Shown piece after piece: positions 34,657 to 42,439 of a DNA stretch of 64,000 nucleotides (position 1 is the first letter of the stretch; every line of letters begins with the position of its first letter). The notes beneath the pieces were generated by a model, which worked only from the letters and a program-made list of their open reading frames with translations, did no database searches and was not told where the DNA came from. Both the position numbers and the translations under genes were made by a program. The DNA lies in contig NZ_KI440836.1 in NCBI RefSeq assembly GCF_000474945.1, positions 357,917-421,916 of the forward strand. The letters run 5' to 3'. The DNA is from Solimonas soli DSM 21787 (GTDB taxonomy: Bacteria; Pseudomonadota; Gammaproteobacteria; Nevskiales; Nevskiaceae).

Positions 34657-35910
34657 TCAGGCCTCGCCGATCACCGACAGCAGTCTTTGCAGCGCGCCGC
34701 GATTCGCCGCGACCACCGCGCGGCCCGCCTCGCCGATCGCGCGGCGGCGGCGTTCGTCGCGCAGCAGCACGCGCAGCGACTCGGGCAGCGAGTTGGCGCT
34801 GACCTGGATGCCGCCTTGCGCGTCGAGCAGCAGGTCGCGCGCCTGCACGAAGTTGTGCATGTGCGGACCGAACAGCACCGGCAGGCCGAGCGCCGCCGGT
34901 TCGAGCACGTTGTGGCCGCCGACCGGCAGCAGCGAGCCGCCGACGAAGGCGACGTCGCTGGCGGCGAAGTAGGCGAACATCTCGCCCATGCTGTCGCCGA
35001 GCAGGACCTGCGCCGTGACGGCGGCGTCGCCGTCGAGCGCACTGCGCCGCTGCAGGCTGAAGCCCTTGCCCTCGATCAGTTTCGCCACCGCGTCGAAGCG
35101 CTGCGGGTGGCGCGGCACCAGCAGCAGCAGGGCGCGCGCTTCGCTGCGCAGCAGTTCGCGATGCGCGGCGAGCACGATCTCGTCCTCGCCTTCGTGCGTG
35201 CTCGCCGCGACCCAGACCGGCCGTCCCGCCCAGCGCGCGCGCAGCTGCGCGCCGAGCGCGAGCTGCGTTTCGGGAACCGCCTGATCGAACTTGATGTTGC
35301 CCATCACGCTGACGCGCGCGTCGGGCGCGCCGAGCGCGCGGAAGCGCTCGGCATCGGCCGCGCTCTGTGCGGCGATGTGGGCGGCGTCGGCGAGCGTGCG
35401 GCGCGCGAAACCCTTGACGCGCGAATAGCCCTGGAACGAGCGCGGCGACAGGCGCGCGTTGGCGATGGTCAGCGGAATGTGGCGGGCCGCCGCGGCGCGC
35501 AGCAGGTTCGGCCACAGCTCGGTTTCCATGACGACGATCTGCCGCGGCCGCACGCGGCCGAGAAAGCGCGCGACGACATCCGGCAGATCGTAGGGCGCGT
35601 AGCTGTGACGCACGTCGGCGCCGAGCGTCGCCCGCACGCGTTCCGAGCCGGTCGGCGTGGTGGTCGTCACCCAGACGCGGCCGGCGCCGTGCTTGGCGAC
35701 CAGCGCGCGGATCAGGGGCAGCGCGGCCAGCGTTTCGCCGACCGAGACCGCGTGCACCCAGACCGCGACCGGCTCGGCCGGCCGCGCGACGAAACCGAAA
35801 CGCTCGCCCCAGCGTTCGCGATAGGCGCGCAGCGCGCGGCTGCGCCAGAGCAGGCGCAGCAGCAAGAACGGCGTGAGCAGGTAGAGAAGAACCGTGTAGA
35901 GGACGCGCAT
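34657..35910 (-). CDS. waaA: 3-deoxy-D-manno-octulosonic acid transferase
   Basis: A 417-residue Kdo transferase (WaaA/KdtA, GT30), which adds Kdo from CMP-Kdo to lipid IVA on the cytoplasmic face of the inner membrane. An N-terminal membrane anchor (about 1-22) is followed by HAVSVGETLAA with the catalytic Glu59, VTTTTPTGSERV, METELWPNLLRAA, NARLSPRSF and the C-terminal VGGSLLPVGGHNVLEPAALG nucleotide-binding segment. Length and motif order are normal. The ATG at 35910 gives the standard N-terminus. It is divergent from an LpxL-type acyltransferase gene over 64 nt, placing two lipid A biosynthesis steps together. The stop is 19 nt before the exonuclease-like gene, which may be co-transcribed. 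Confidence 0.96.
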   Translation of the reverse strand: MRVLYTVLLYLLTPFLLLRLLWRSRALRAYRERWGERFGFVARPAEPVAVWVHAVSVGETLAALPLIRALVAKHGAGRVWVTTTTPTGSERVRATLGADVRHSYAPYDLPDVVARFLGRVRPRQIVVMETELWPNLLRAAAARHIPLTIANARLSPRSFQGYSRVKGFARRTLADAAHIAAQSAADAERFRALGAPDARVSVMGNIKFDQAVPETQLALGAQLRARWAGRPVWVAASTHEGEDEIVLAAHRELLRSEARALLLLVPRHPQRFDAVAKLIEGKGFSLQRRSALDGDAAVTAQVLLGDSMGEMFAYFAASDVAFVGGSLLPVGGHNVLEPAALGLPVLFGPHMHNFVQARDLLLDAQGGIQVSANSLPESLRVLLRDERRRRAIGEAGRAVVAANRGALQRLLSVIGEA

Positions 35911-35942
35911 GGGCGGCGAGCGTAACCGTGCCGTGTGACCGC

Positions 35943-35948
35943 TACAAT
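35943..35948 (+). promoter_or_regulatory. candidate -10 element for lpxL
   Basis: TACAAT lies 26 nt upstream of the lpxL-type start, in the 64-nt divergent region shared with waaA. No convincing -35 is visible. Confidence 0.3.
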
Positions 35949-35974
35949 GCGCGCTCCTCCATGTCCCGCGCCTC

Positions 35975-36901
35975 ATGGCCGCTCCCAAGCTCGAAGCCCG
36001 TCACTTCCATCCGCGCTGGTGGCCGACCTGGATCGGCATCGCGCTGATCTGGCTGCTGAGCTGGCTGCCGCTGTCGCTGCTGCTCGCGGTCGGCGCCGGG
36101 CTCGGCTGGCTGGCCGGCCGCCTGCTGCGCGGGCGGCGGCGCGTGGTGCGCGTCAATCTCGAGCTCTGCTATCCGCAGATGGGTCGCGATGCGCGCGAGC
36201 GCCTGATCGACGCGCACTTCCGCGCGCTCGGCGCCGGCGTGTTCGAAGCGGCGGTCGCCTGGTTCGCACCCGACTGGCGGCTGGCGCGGCGCGGCGAGGT
36301 GGTCGGCCTCGAGCATCTCGACGCCGCGCAGGCCGACGGCTCCGGCGTGCTGCTGCTGACCGGGCATTTCACGACGCTGGAAATCGGCGCGCGCTACGTC
36401 TGCCTCGCGCATCGCCCGTTCCACGCCATGTACCGGCCGTACAACAACGCCGTGCTCGACTACTTCATGCATCACTGGCGCGAAGGCCGCTCCGGCCTGC
36501 CGGCGCTGCCGCGCGACGATCTGCGCGGCCTGGTCAAGGCCCTGCGCCAGGGCCACGCGATCTGGTACGCGCCGGACCAGACGCTGGATCCACGCATCAG
36601 CGTGTTCGCGCCGTTCTTCGGCGTGCCGGTCGGCACCATCACCGCGACCGCGCGCCTCGCGCAGATGGGCCGTGCCAAAGTCGTGCCGTACTTTCCGCAG
36701 CGCATCGGCGGCCGCTACCGCGTCACCTTCTTTCCGGCCCTGGAACATTTTCCGAGCGGCGACGAATTCGCCGACGCCGCGCGCATCAACCGCGTGCTCG
36801 AGGACGGCATCGCCCTGGCGCCGAGCCAGTATTTCTGGGTGCACCGCCGTTTCAAGCGCCTGCCGCCGGGCACGCCCAACCCGTACAGATCGACTTATTG
36901 A
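35975..36901 (+). CDS. lpxL: LpxL/HtrB-type lipid A acyltransferase
   Basis: A 308-residue late acyltransferase of the LpxL/LpxM/LpxP family. An N-terminal membrane helix (about 20-48) anchors it in the inner membrane. The catalytic H-x4-E motif is H131-E136 in TGHFTTLE. It adds a secondary acyl chain from acyl-ACP to Kdo2-lipid A; chain length and position cannot be read from sequence. IWYAPDQTLD and RRFKRLPPGTPN are further family signatures. The stop codon itself lies inside the arm of a palindromic element starting at 36895, so the last two residues may derive from insertion of that element. It is divergent from waaA. Confidence 0.93.
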   Translation: MAAPKLEARHFHPRWWPTWIGIALIWLLSWLPLSLLLAVGAGLGWLAGRLLRGRRRVVRVNLELCYPQMGRDARERLIDAHFRALGAGVFEAAVAWFAPDWRLARRGEVVGLEHLDAAQADGSGVLLLTGHFTTLEIGARYVCLAHRPFHAMYRPYNNAVLDYFMHHWREGRSGLPALPRDDLRGLVKALRQGHAIWYAPDQTLDPRISVFAPFFGVPVGTITATARLAQMGRAKVVPYFPQRIGGRYRVTFFPALEHFPSGDEFADAARINRVLEDGIALAPSQYFWVHRRFKRLPPGTPNPYRSTY

Positions 36902-36960
36902 TCCGGCCACAATGAACTTGAATCGGATATGAGCCACGGCCGGCGTGGCCGGATCAATAA
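36895..36960 (+). repeat. palindromic element, copy 1
   Basis: A perfect 16-bp inverted repeat: TTATTGATCCGGCCAC (36895-36910) and GTGGCCGGATCAATAA (36945-36960), enclosing 34 nt. Directly inside the left arm is ATGAACTTGAA (36912-36922), which recurs in copy 2 in inverted orientation. The lpxL stop codon (36899-36901) is inside the left arm. Confidence 0.8.
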
Positions 36961-36978
36961 CAAAACCCGTGCTCTGCG

Positions 36979-37071
36979 GTTATTGAGGCGGCGACCGCGC
37001 GTTCGGCAAAGCCCGCAGGCGTTCGGCCGAGCCTTCAGCATCTTCAAGTTCATGATGGCCGCCTCAATAAC
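36979..37071 (-). repeat. palindromic element, copy 2 (inverted)
   Basis: A perfect 14-bp inverted repeat: GTTATTGAGGCGGC (36979-36992) and GCCGCCTCAATAAC (37058-37071), enclosing 65 nt. Read on the minus strand it begins like copy 1 (TTATTGA, GGCCA, then ATGAACTTGAA at 37053-37043), matching 24 of 28 aligned positions. The loop differs and is longer, with GCGTTCGGC occurring twice. Confidence 0.8.
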
Positions 37072-37116
37072 AGGCCGCGCCGTCATCGGCAGCGCGAAGG
37101 CGCAGGAAACGGCTGC

Positions 37117-37122
37117 TATAGT
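37117..37122 (+). promoter_or_regulatory. candidate -10 element for the TPR-protein gene
   Basis: TATAGT (GCTATAGT) lies 37 nt before the start codon at 37159, just outside palindromic element copy 2. A -35 is not evident. Confidence 0.35.
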
Positions 37123-37158
37123 TGGGCGGCTAAAAAGCACTCGGGGAAACAAGGACGC

Positions 37159-38133
37159 ATGAACAGCTTTCGCAAAGCCGCACTGACGGCGGTCTTCGCC
37201 GGCGGTATCGCCCTGGCGCCGCTGAGCTTCGCCGCCAACGTGGCGCAGGACGCCCAGGCCCTGATCGACGCCGGCAAGGCCAGCGAGGCGCTCAGCAAGC
37301 TCGACGACCATCTGGCCAAGAATCCGCAGGACGCCGAAGCGCGTTTCACCAAGGGTCTGGCGCTGGTCAAGCTGGGCCGCAGCAGGGACGCCATCCGCGT
37401 GTTCGCCGATCTGACGCGCGACTATCCGCAGCTGCCGGAGCCGTACAACAACCTCGCCGTGCTCTACGCCGCGCAGGGCGAATACGACAAGGCGCGCGAC
37501 GCGCTGCAGGCCGCGGTCGTCAAGCATCCGGGCTACGCGACGGCGCACGAGAATCTCGGCGACATCTACGCCGCGCTGGCCGGCGCCGCCTACGGCAAGG
37601 CCGCCGCGCTCGACGCCGGCAACCAGGGCGTGCGCCGCAAGCTCGCGGTCATCAACCAGCTCGACACCGGCCTCGACGCCGCCGTCGCGCCGCAGCCGGT
37701 CGCGGCCGCAGCGGCCGCAGCGCCGCCGAGCGCGGCGCCCGTCGCGGCGCCGGCCAAAGCGGCCGAGGCGCCGAAGAGCGCGGAGAGCGAGGCGCGCCAC
37801 AGCGCCGCCATCGGCCAGGTCAACGCCTGGGCGAAGGCTTGGGCGAGCAAGGACCTCGACGCCTACTTCGCGCTGTACGCCCCCGAGTTCACGCCGGAGG
37901 GCGGCATCTCGCGCGAGACCTGGCAGGCGCAGCGCCGCGATCGCATCGAGAAGCCGAAGCACATCGCCGTGCGCGTCGACAATCCGCAGGCCACCGACAT
38001 CGAGGACGGCGCGGTGCGCGTGAGCTTCCGCCAGGTCTACGAATCGGATTCGTTCAAGGATTCGGTCAGCAAGGTGCTCGAACTGGTGCCGGTCAACGGC
38101 AGCTGGCTGATCGTCCGCGAGTACACTCGCTGA
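37159..38133 (+). CDS. periplasmic TPR protein with C-terminal SnoaL/Cds6-like domain
   Basis: A 324-residue exported protein. A signal peptide (1-25, cleavage near SFA-AN) precedes about three tetratricopeptide repeats (30-165; NPQDAEARFTKGLALVKLG, YNNLAVLYAAQGEYDKARDAL), an Ala/Pro linker (about 174-205), and a C-terminal NTF2-like domain (about 213-324; VNAWAKAWASKDLDAYFALY). That domain is homologous to the one ending the next gene's L,D-transpeptidase, where similar domains are called Cds6. The TPR part probably scaffolds a peptidoglycan-modifying complex in the periplasm. AAGGA precedes the ATG. The next gene starts 52 nt later on the same strand, so they are likely co-transcribed. Confidence 0.85.
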   Translation: MNSFRKAALTAVFAGGIALAPLSFAANVAQDAQALIDAGKASEALSKLDDHLAKNPQDAEARFTKGLALVKLGRSRDAIRVFADLTRDYPQLPEPYNNLAVLYAAQGEYDKARDALQAAVVKHPGYATAHENLGDIYAALAGAAYGKAAALDAGNQGVRRKLAVINQLDTGLDAAVAPQPVAAAAAAAPPSAAPVAAPAKAAEAPKSAESEARHSAAIGQVNAWAKAWASKDLDAYFALYAPEFTPEGGISRETWQAQRRDRIEKPKHIAVRVDNPQATDIEDGAVRVSFRQVYESDSFKDSVSKVLELVPVNGSWLIVREYTR

Positions 38134-38185
38134 GCGACGCTTTGCGGTTCGGGGATTTTTCCGTGCGAGGGACGCGGTACTTCTG

Positions 38186-39340
38186 ATGCGTGTGTTTGCC
38201 TATGCCCGGCCGCTGCTGCTCGCTGCCGGGCTCTTCAGCGCCGGCGTGCAGGCGGCCGAGGCCGCTTCCCCGGAACAGCAGTTCAGCGCCGTCATCGACC
38301 TGCTCTCGGCCGGCAAGGCCGAGGACGCGCTGCACGCGCTCGAGCAGCTGACGCAGCGCGCGCCCGATTTCCGGCTGGGGACGCAGTTCTACGGCGAAGT
38401 GAAGAAGCGCCTCGCCGCCGACGCGCGCGCGACACAACTGGCCGCGCTCGCCGATGAAGCGCGCGTGCGGCTCGCCAGCGAACGCGCCGTGCCGAAGGCC
38501 GGCACCATGCCGGACTCGGTGCTGCGCCTTGCCGCCGCGTTCAAGCACCTGATCGTCGTCGACCTGCCGCGCGCGCGCCTCTACGTGCTGCGCAACGACG
38601 GCGGCGAGCTGAAGCTGGTGCGCAACCAGTACGCGGCGATGGGCAAGAACGGCTGGGGCAAGCAGAGCGCCGGCGACAACCGCACGCCGGTCGGCCTCTA
38701 TCACGTCACCGGCTGGATCGACGGCCGGAAGCTGCCGGATTTCTATGGCGCCGGCGCCTTCCCGCTCAACTATCCGAATCTCTGGGACCAGTTCAAGCGG
38801 CGCACCGGCTCCGGCATCTGGCTGCACGGCGTGCCGAGCACGACCGACACGCGGCCGCCGCTGTCGAGCGAGGGCTGCGTGACCATGGCCAATGCCGACC
38901 TGCTCGCGCTCAAGCCTTACGTCGAACTCGGCCAGACGCCGGTGCTGCTCAGCGACGCCCTGAGCTGGCAGAGCAGCGAGCAGACGCAGAAGGAACGCGA
39001 GGCGTTCATGGCGCGCATCGAGAAGTGGCGCCGCGCCTGGACCGGCAAGGACACCGAGCGCTACCTGTCGTTCTACGGCGACGACTTCACCACCGAAGGC
39101 ATGCGCCTCAAGGACTTCGCCGCGCACAAGCGGCGCGTCAACGCGCAGAAGAAATTCATCGACGTGCAGCTGTCCGACATCAGCCTGTACCGCTATCCGG
39201 GCAGCGACGGCGAGCTGATGCTCGCCGAGTTCACCCAGCACTACCGCTCCGACAATTTCGGCATGGACTCGCGCAAGCAGCAGTTCTGGAAGCGCGACGC
39301 CGAGGGCGGCTGGAAGATTTTCCGCGAGGAGAACCGCTGA
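38186..39340 (+). CDS. L,D-transpeptidase (YkuD) with C-terminal Cds6-like domain
   Basis: A 384-residue periplasmic L,D-transpeptidase. A signal peptide (1-23) and a helical region precede the YkuD domain (about 125-255) with the active-site pattern H214-G ... S-x-E-G-C231-V-x-M. It would form 3-3 crosslinks in murein or attach proteins to it. The last 110 residues (from EKWRRAWTGKDTERYLSFYGDDF) are an NTF2-like domain matching the end of the preceding TPR protein. The domain order resembles the LdtF (YafK)-type enzymes of E. coli, which act on peptidoglycan-lipoprotein links. It ends inside an 18-bp palindrome facing the convergent M14 peptidase gene. Confidence 0.93.
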   Translation: MRVFAYARPLLLAAGLFSAGVQAAEAASPEQQFSAVIDLLSAGKAEDALHALEQLTQRAPDFRLGTQFYGEVKKRLAADARATQLAALADEARVRLASERAVPKAGTMPDSVLRLAAAFKHLIVVDLPRARLYVLRNDGGELKLVRNQYAAMGKNGWGKQSAGDNRTPVGLYHVTGWIDGRKLPDFYGAGAFPLNYPNLWDQFKRRTGSGIWLHGVPSTTDTRPPLSSEGCVTMANADLLALKPYVELGQTPVLLSDALSWQSSEQTQKEREAFMARIEKWRRAWTGKDTERYLSFYGDDFTTEGMRLKDFAAHKRRVNAQKKFIDVQLSDISLYRYPGSDGELMLAEFTQHYRSDNFGMDSRKQQFWKRDAEGGWKIFREENR

Positions 39341-39356
39341 GCGGCGCGCGCCGCTC
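39339..39356. terminator. 18-bp palindrome between convergent genes
   Basis: GAGCGGCGC directly joins its reverse complement GCGCCGCTC, overlapping the stop codon of the L,D-transpeptidase gene. It lacks a T-tract, so only weak or factor-assisted termination is suggested. Confidence 0.4.
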
Positions 39357-39365
39357 GGCGCGCGA

Positions 39366-40313
39366 TCACGGCAGCGGCTTGGGCTGCACCGCCGGTTCGG
39401 CGGCCGGATAGCTGAGGCGCGCCGGCGAGCGCTTCGGCATGTTGTGCTGCAGCCAGCTCAGCATGTCGGCCCACACGCGCTGCGACTGCTGCGCGGTCGG
39501 CATGATGCCGGCATGCGGCAGCTCCAGCGTGATCACCGGCATGCCCAGGTTGAGGCCGGCGAAATTGCCGAGCGAGCCCGGATAGGTGCCGAGCTGATGC
39601 AGGCGCAGATAGCCGAAGCGCGCCGGCGGCTGGTCCGGACCGTCGTAGTCGAGCACGCCGTATGGCGCGTGCACGGAGACGATCGCGTCGGGGCGGAACT
39701 CCTCGATCTGCTGCAGCAGCCAGCGCGTTTCCGGCTCCGACAGCGCGCCCGGACCCGGATAGCGGCGCGGGTCCTTGCGCGTCTTCTTCTCCCAGTAGCT
39801 GAGCGCCTCGGTCTTCCAGTCGGCGGTCGGGAAATTGCGGTTGAGATCGACGCCGTTGGCGTTGACGCGCGTCGCCGGCTGGGCCAGCAGGCCGTCCGGA
39901 TTGGCGCAGGGAATCACGCGCCACTCGAAGGGCTGGAAGCGTTCCTGGTCGATGCGCTGCATCCACTGGAAGACGACGCTGACCGCCGAGAACTCGTCGC
40001 CGTGGATGCCGCCGAGCAGCAGCACGCGGCGCGGCACGCTGCGCTGCGATTTCGCCGGATAGTCGCGATACAGCAGCGGCTGCCCGCGCACGCTGGTGCC
40101 CTGGGTCAGGCGCAGGCCGGCTTTCAGGCAGCTCGCGGTGTCGACATTGCCGAGCCGCGCGCCGAGCGCGCGACAGGCGCCTTCGACGGTGATCAGCGGC
40201 GTCGCCCCGGCGCCGCGCGGCGTCGCCAGCGCCGCCATGGAGATAACAAAAAGCCCGGCGAGGAGCCGGGCTGGCAACGGCTGTCCGGCGCTCGGCCTAC
40301 TTCTTGATGCCAC
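39366..40313 (-). CDS. M14-family zinc carboxypeptidase, murein peptide amidase-like
   Basis: A zinc peptidase of up to 315 residues of the M14 family, closest in layout to MpaA/DUF2817-type murein peptide amidases. Motifs are LLLGGIHGDEFSAV (zinc His-Glu), ANGVDLNRNFPTADW (substrate Arg), VSVHAPYGVLDYDG (third zinc His) and TLELPHAG (catalytic Glu). It would cleave peptides from recycled or periplasmic murein, fitting the adjacent L,D-transpeptidase. The start is a problem: from 40313 the protein has a good signal peptide (LLAGLFVISMAALA core), but those codons contain the intrinsic terminator of the upstream dsbA, and the start overlaps dsbA by 17 nt. The ATG at 40238 would lack a signal peptide. 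Confidence 0.85.
   Translation of the reverse strand: MASRSRPSAGQPLPARLLAGLFVISMAALATPRGAGATPLITVEGACRALGARLGNVDTASCLKAGLRLTQGTSVRGQPLLYRDYPAKSQRSVPRRVLLLGGIHGDEFSAVSVVFQWMQRIDQERFQPFEWRVIPCANPDGLLAQPATRVNANGVDLNRNFPTADWKTEALSYWEKKTRKDPRRYPGPGALSEPETRWLLQQIEEFRPDAIVSVHAPYGVLDYDGPDQPPARFGYLRLHQLGTYPGSLGNFAGLNLGMPVITLELPHAGIMPTAQQSQRVWADMLSWLQHNMPKRSPARLSYPAAEPAVQPKPLP
40247..40272 (-). terminator. intrinsic terminator of dsbA inside the M14 gene's 5' codons
   Basis: On the minus strand a perfect 8-bp stem AGCCCGGC / GCCGGGCT with a 5-nt loop is followed by TTTTT. It lies 25 nt beyond the dsbA stop. In frame it encodes part of the hydrophobic core of the M14 peptidase signal peptide if that gene starts at 40313. 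Confidence 0.85.
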
Positions 40314-40953
40314 GTTCCTTGCGCACCTTGTCGACCAGGAAATCGATGGCCGCGATCGTCTGATCGAGGCCGCCCGCCATCGCCGGTCCGGTCATGTACT
40401 TGCCGCCGACCACCAGCGTCGGCGTGCTGGTGACGCCATAACCGCGCGCCAGCATCTCGGCGCGGTTGACCTGGGCGTCGACCACGAAGCTGTTGAAAGT
40501 GCCGGAGAACACATCGGCCGAGATGCCGGCCTTGTCCTGGAACAGCGCGGCGAGCGCCTGCTCGGAGCCAAGCTCGCGCGGATCGCGGTGAATCGCCTCG
40601 AACAGCGGCTGGTGCATCTTGGCGAACACGTTCAGCGCCAGCTCGGTGTAGTAGGCCCGCGCGTGCAGCACGCCGATCGGATGGCCGAGCGAGTTCGGAT
40701 AGCGCAGCAGATCGACGTCGGCCGGCTTCTTCTTCTCCCAGTCGTGCAGCGTCGGCTCGAAGGCGTAGCAGTGCGGGCAGCCGTACCAGAAGAACTCGGC
40801 GACCTCGATACGCCTGGCGTCGGCCGGCGCCGTCGTTTCGCGGACCTGCTTGTACTGCTTGCCTTCCTCGAACTTCGCCGAGTCGGCGGCCGAGCAGGCG
40901 AAGGCGCTCAGCGTGAGGGCAGCGGCGAGCAGACCGCGGAACAGATGGCGCAC
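40297..40953 (-). CDS. dsbA: thiol:disulfide interchange protein DsbA
   Basis: A 218-residue periplasmic thioredoxin-fold oxidase that introduces disulfides into exported proteins and is reoxidised by DsbB. A signal peptide (about 1-23) precedes the active site CPHC at residues 59-62 (FFWYGCPHCYAF). The cis-Pro loop TSTPTLVVGG is present near residue 176. The length is slightly above the E. coli enzyme (208), as is common in Pseudomonas-like DsbA. The start is GTG at 40953, preceded by GGAGG with 5-nt spacing. It follows the cytochrome c4 gene by 18 nt, the same pairing as in pseudomonads, so the two probably form an operon ending at the terminator at 40247-40272. Confidence 0.96.
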   Translation of the reverse strand: MRHLFRGLLAAALTLSAFACSAADSAKFEEGKQYKQVRETTAPADARRIEVAEFFWYGCPHCYAFEPTLHDWEKKKPADVDLLRYPNSLGHPIGVLHARAYYTELALNVFAKMHQPLFEAIHRDPRELGSEQALAALFQDKAGISADVFSGTFNSFVVDAQVNRAEMLARGYGVTSTPTLVVGGKYMTGPAMAGGLDQTIAAIDFLVDKVRKERGIKK

Positions 40954-40971
40954 GCAGGCCTCCGGCGGGGC

Positions 40972-41604
40972 TTACTGGAGACCGTTGACGTACGAGGCCA
41001 GGGCCTCGATTTCGGAATCGCTCAGCTTCGACGCGACCGTCGCCATGATCTTGTGGTTGCCTTCCGGCAGCTCGCCCTTGGCGTCCTCGCGGTACTGCTT
41101 GAGGCGCGCCGAAACGTAGACCGAGTGCTGGCCGCCGATGCGCGGATAGGCGGCGGGCGACACGCCGGCGCCGGTCGGGCCGTGGCAGGCGGCGCAGGCC
41201 GGCAGGCCGCGCGCGGCGTCACCGGCGCGATAGATCTTCTGCGCGACCGGGATCGCGTCGGCGCTGCCGACGCCCGGCGCCGCCGGCTGTGCGGCGAAGT
41301 AGGCGGCGAGGTTCTGGACGTCCTCGTCCGAGAGCGCCGCGGCCTGCGGCTGCATCAGCGGATTCTGGCGCTTGCCGGCCTTGAACTGATGCAGCTGCTC
41401 GGCGATGTAGCGCGAGCTCTGCGCGGCGAGCTTCGGCCATTGCGGATTGGCGCTGTTGCCGCCCGGACCATGACAGGCCGTGCAGACCGCAGCCTTGGAG
41501 GCGCCCGCTTCGGCGCTGCCCTGGGTGTACGGATCCTTGGCGGCGCCTTCGGCGAAGACCGCAAGCGGTGCGCAGAGGACGGCAGCCAGCAAAACGCGCT
41601 TCAT
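40972..41604 (-). CDS. diheme cytochrome c4
   Basis: A 210-residue periplasmic cytochrome c4 made of two homologous c-type domains. A signal peptide ends near VFA (residue 18). Heme sites are CTACH (41-45) and CAACH (137-141). Likely axial Met ligands are in NPLMQPQ (Met84) and NHKIMATV. It carries electrons from the bc1 complex toward cbb3-type or other terminal oxidases. Length and domain repeat match the family (about 190-210). It is divergent from engB and followed closely by dsbA; that engB / c4 / dsbA arrangement is conserved in Pseudomonas and relatives. Confidence 0.95.
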   Translation of the reverse strand: MKRVLLAAVLCAPLAVFAEGAAKDPYTQGSAEAGASKAAVCTACHGPGGNSANPQWPKLAAQSSRYIAEQLHQFKAGKRQNPLMQPQAAALSDEDVQNLAAYFAAQPAAPGVGSADAIPVAQKIYRAGDAARGLPACAACHGPTGAGVSPAAYPRIGGQHSVYVSARLKQYREDAKGELPEGNHKIMATVASKLSDSEIEALASYVNGLQ

Positions 41605-41785
41605 TCGACAAACTCCCGGACAGGACGCAGCGGCCGATCGTCTTCCACAGACTGCCGTCGCGAGATGGATCAAACAAAAGTTCCGGGATTCTACAGGGTC
41701 CATCGGCCACATTTCACGCCGCCGGCGCGCCGCGCGGGGTCGCGGACGGCTATGCTGCGCGCCATTGCCGAGGTGCACCGTTCCC

Positions 41786-42433
41786 ATGCCTGCCAGCCGT
41801 TCCCCCTCCGCCAAGGTCGCCGGCGACCGCGGCACGCCGAATCCTCTGGCGGGCGCCGCCTTCCTGCTGTCCTGCGCCAAGCTCACCCAGCTGCCCGCCG
41901 ACGGCCTGCCCGAGATCGCCTTCGCCGGCCGCTCGAACGCCGGCAAATCGAGCGCCCTCAACACGCTGTGCGGGCAGAAGCAGCTGGCGCGCGTGTCGAA
42001 GACGCCGGGCCGCACGCAGCTGATCAATCTGTTCGACGTGCCGGGCGGCCGCTTCGCCGACCTGCCCGGCTACGGCTTCGCCGAAGTGCCGAAGGACGTC
42101 AGCCAGAGCTGGGGGCGCCTGATCGGCGACTATCTGCAAGGCCGCGCCAATCTGCGCGCCATCGTGCAGATCATGGACATCCGCCATCCGCTCACGCCGT
42201 TCGACGTGCAGATGCTGGAATGGGCCGCGCAGCGCGGCCTGCGCTGCCTGCTGCTGCTGACCAAGGCCGACAAGCTGAGCTTCGGTGCCGCCAAGAACGT
42301 GCTGCTGCAGGTGCGCAAGGCGGTCGCCGAACTGCCGGAAGTCGAGGTGCGCCTGTTCTCCTCGGAGAGCCGGCTCGGCGTCGACGAGGTGCGCACGCTG
42401 CTGCGCGACTGGCTGTCGGCCGCCGCCGGCTGA
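41786..42433 (+). CDS. engB: ribosome biogenesis GTPase EngB/YihA
   Basis: A 215-residue essential GTPase of the TrmE-Era-EngA-YihA-septin class, involved in large-subunit ribosome assembly. G motifs are GRSNAGKSS (48-56, G1), the switch-region Thr in SKTPGRTQLINLF, DLPGYGFAEV (G3) and LTKADKL (G4), followed by the SSESRLGVDEV segment near G5. The first 25 residues are a variable extension. The ATG at 41786 has no strong SD, but no better start is visible. Commonly engB adjoins polA with a small RNA between; here an RND operon intervenes, while the cytochrome c4 gene still lies divergently on the other side. Confidence 0.95.
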   Translation: MPASRSPSAKVAGDRGTPNPLAGAAFLLSCAKLTQLPADGLPEIAFAGRSNAGKSSALNTLCGQKQLARVSKTPGRTQLINLFDVPGGRFADLPGYGFAEVPKDVSQSWGRLIGDYLQGRANLRAIVQIMDIRHPLTPFDVQMLEWAAQRGLRCLLLLTKADKLSFGAAKNVLLQVRKAVAELPEVEVRLFSSESRLGVDEVRTLLRDWLSAAAG

Positions 42434-42439
42434 GTCGCG

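Noticed and set aside
36895-37071. Integron attC sites or an integron cassette
   Set aside because: The sizes and palindromic form are suggestive, but the ends read GTTATTG and CAATAAC and do not fit the GTTRRRY/RYYYAAC core sites, and no integrase is present.
36929-37162. A 77-codon frame between lpxL and the TPR gene
   Set aside because: It consists almost entirely of the two palindromic elements and runs into the next start codon; there is no sign of a protein family.
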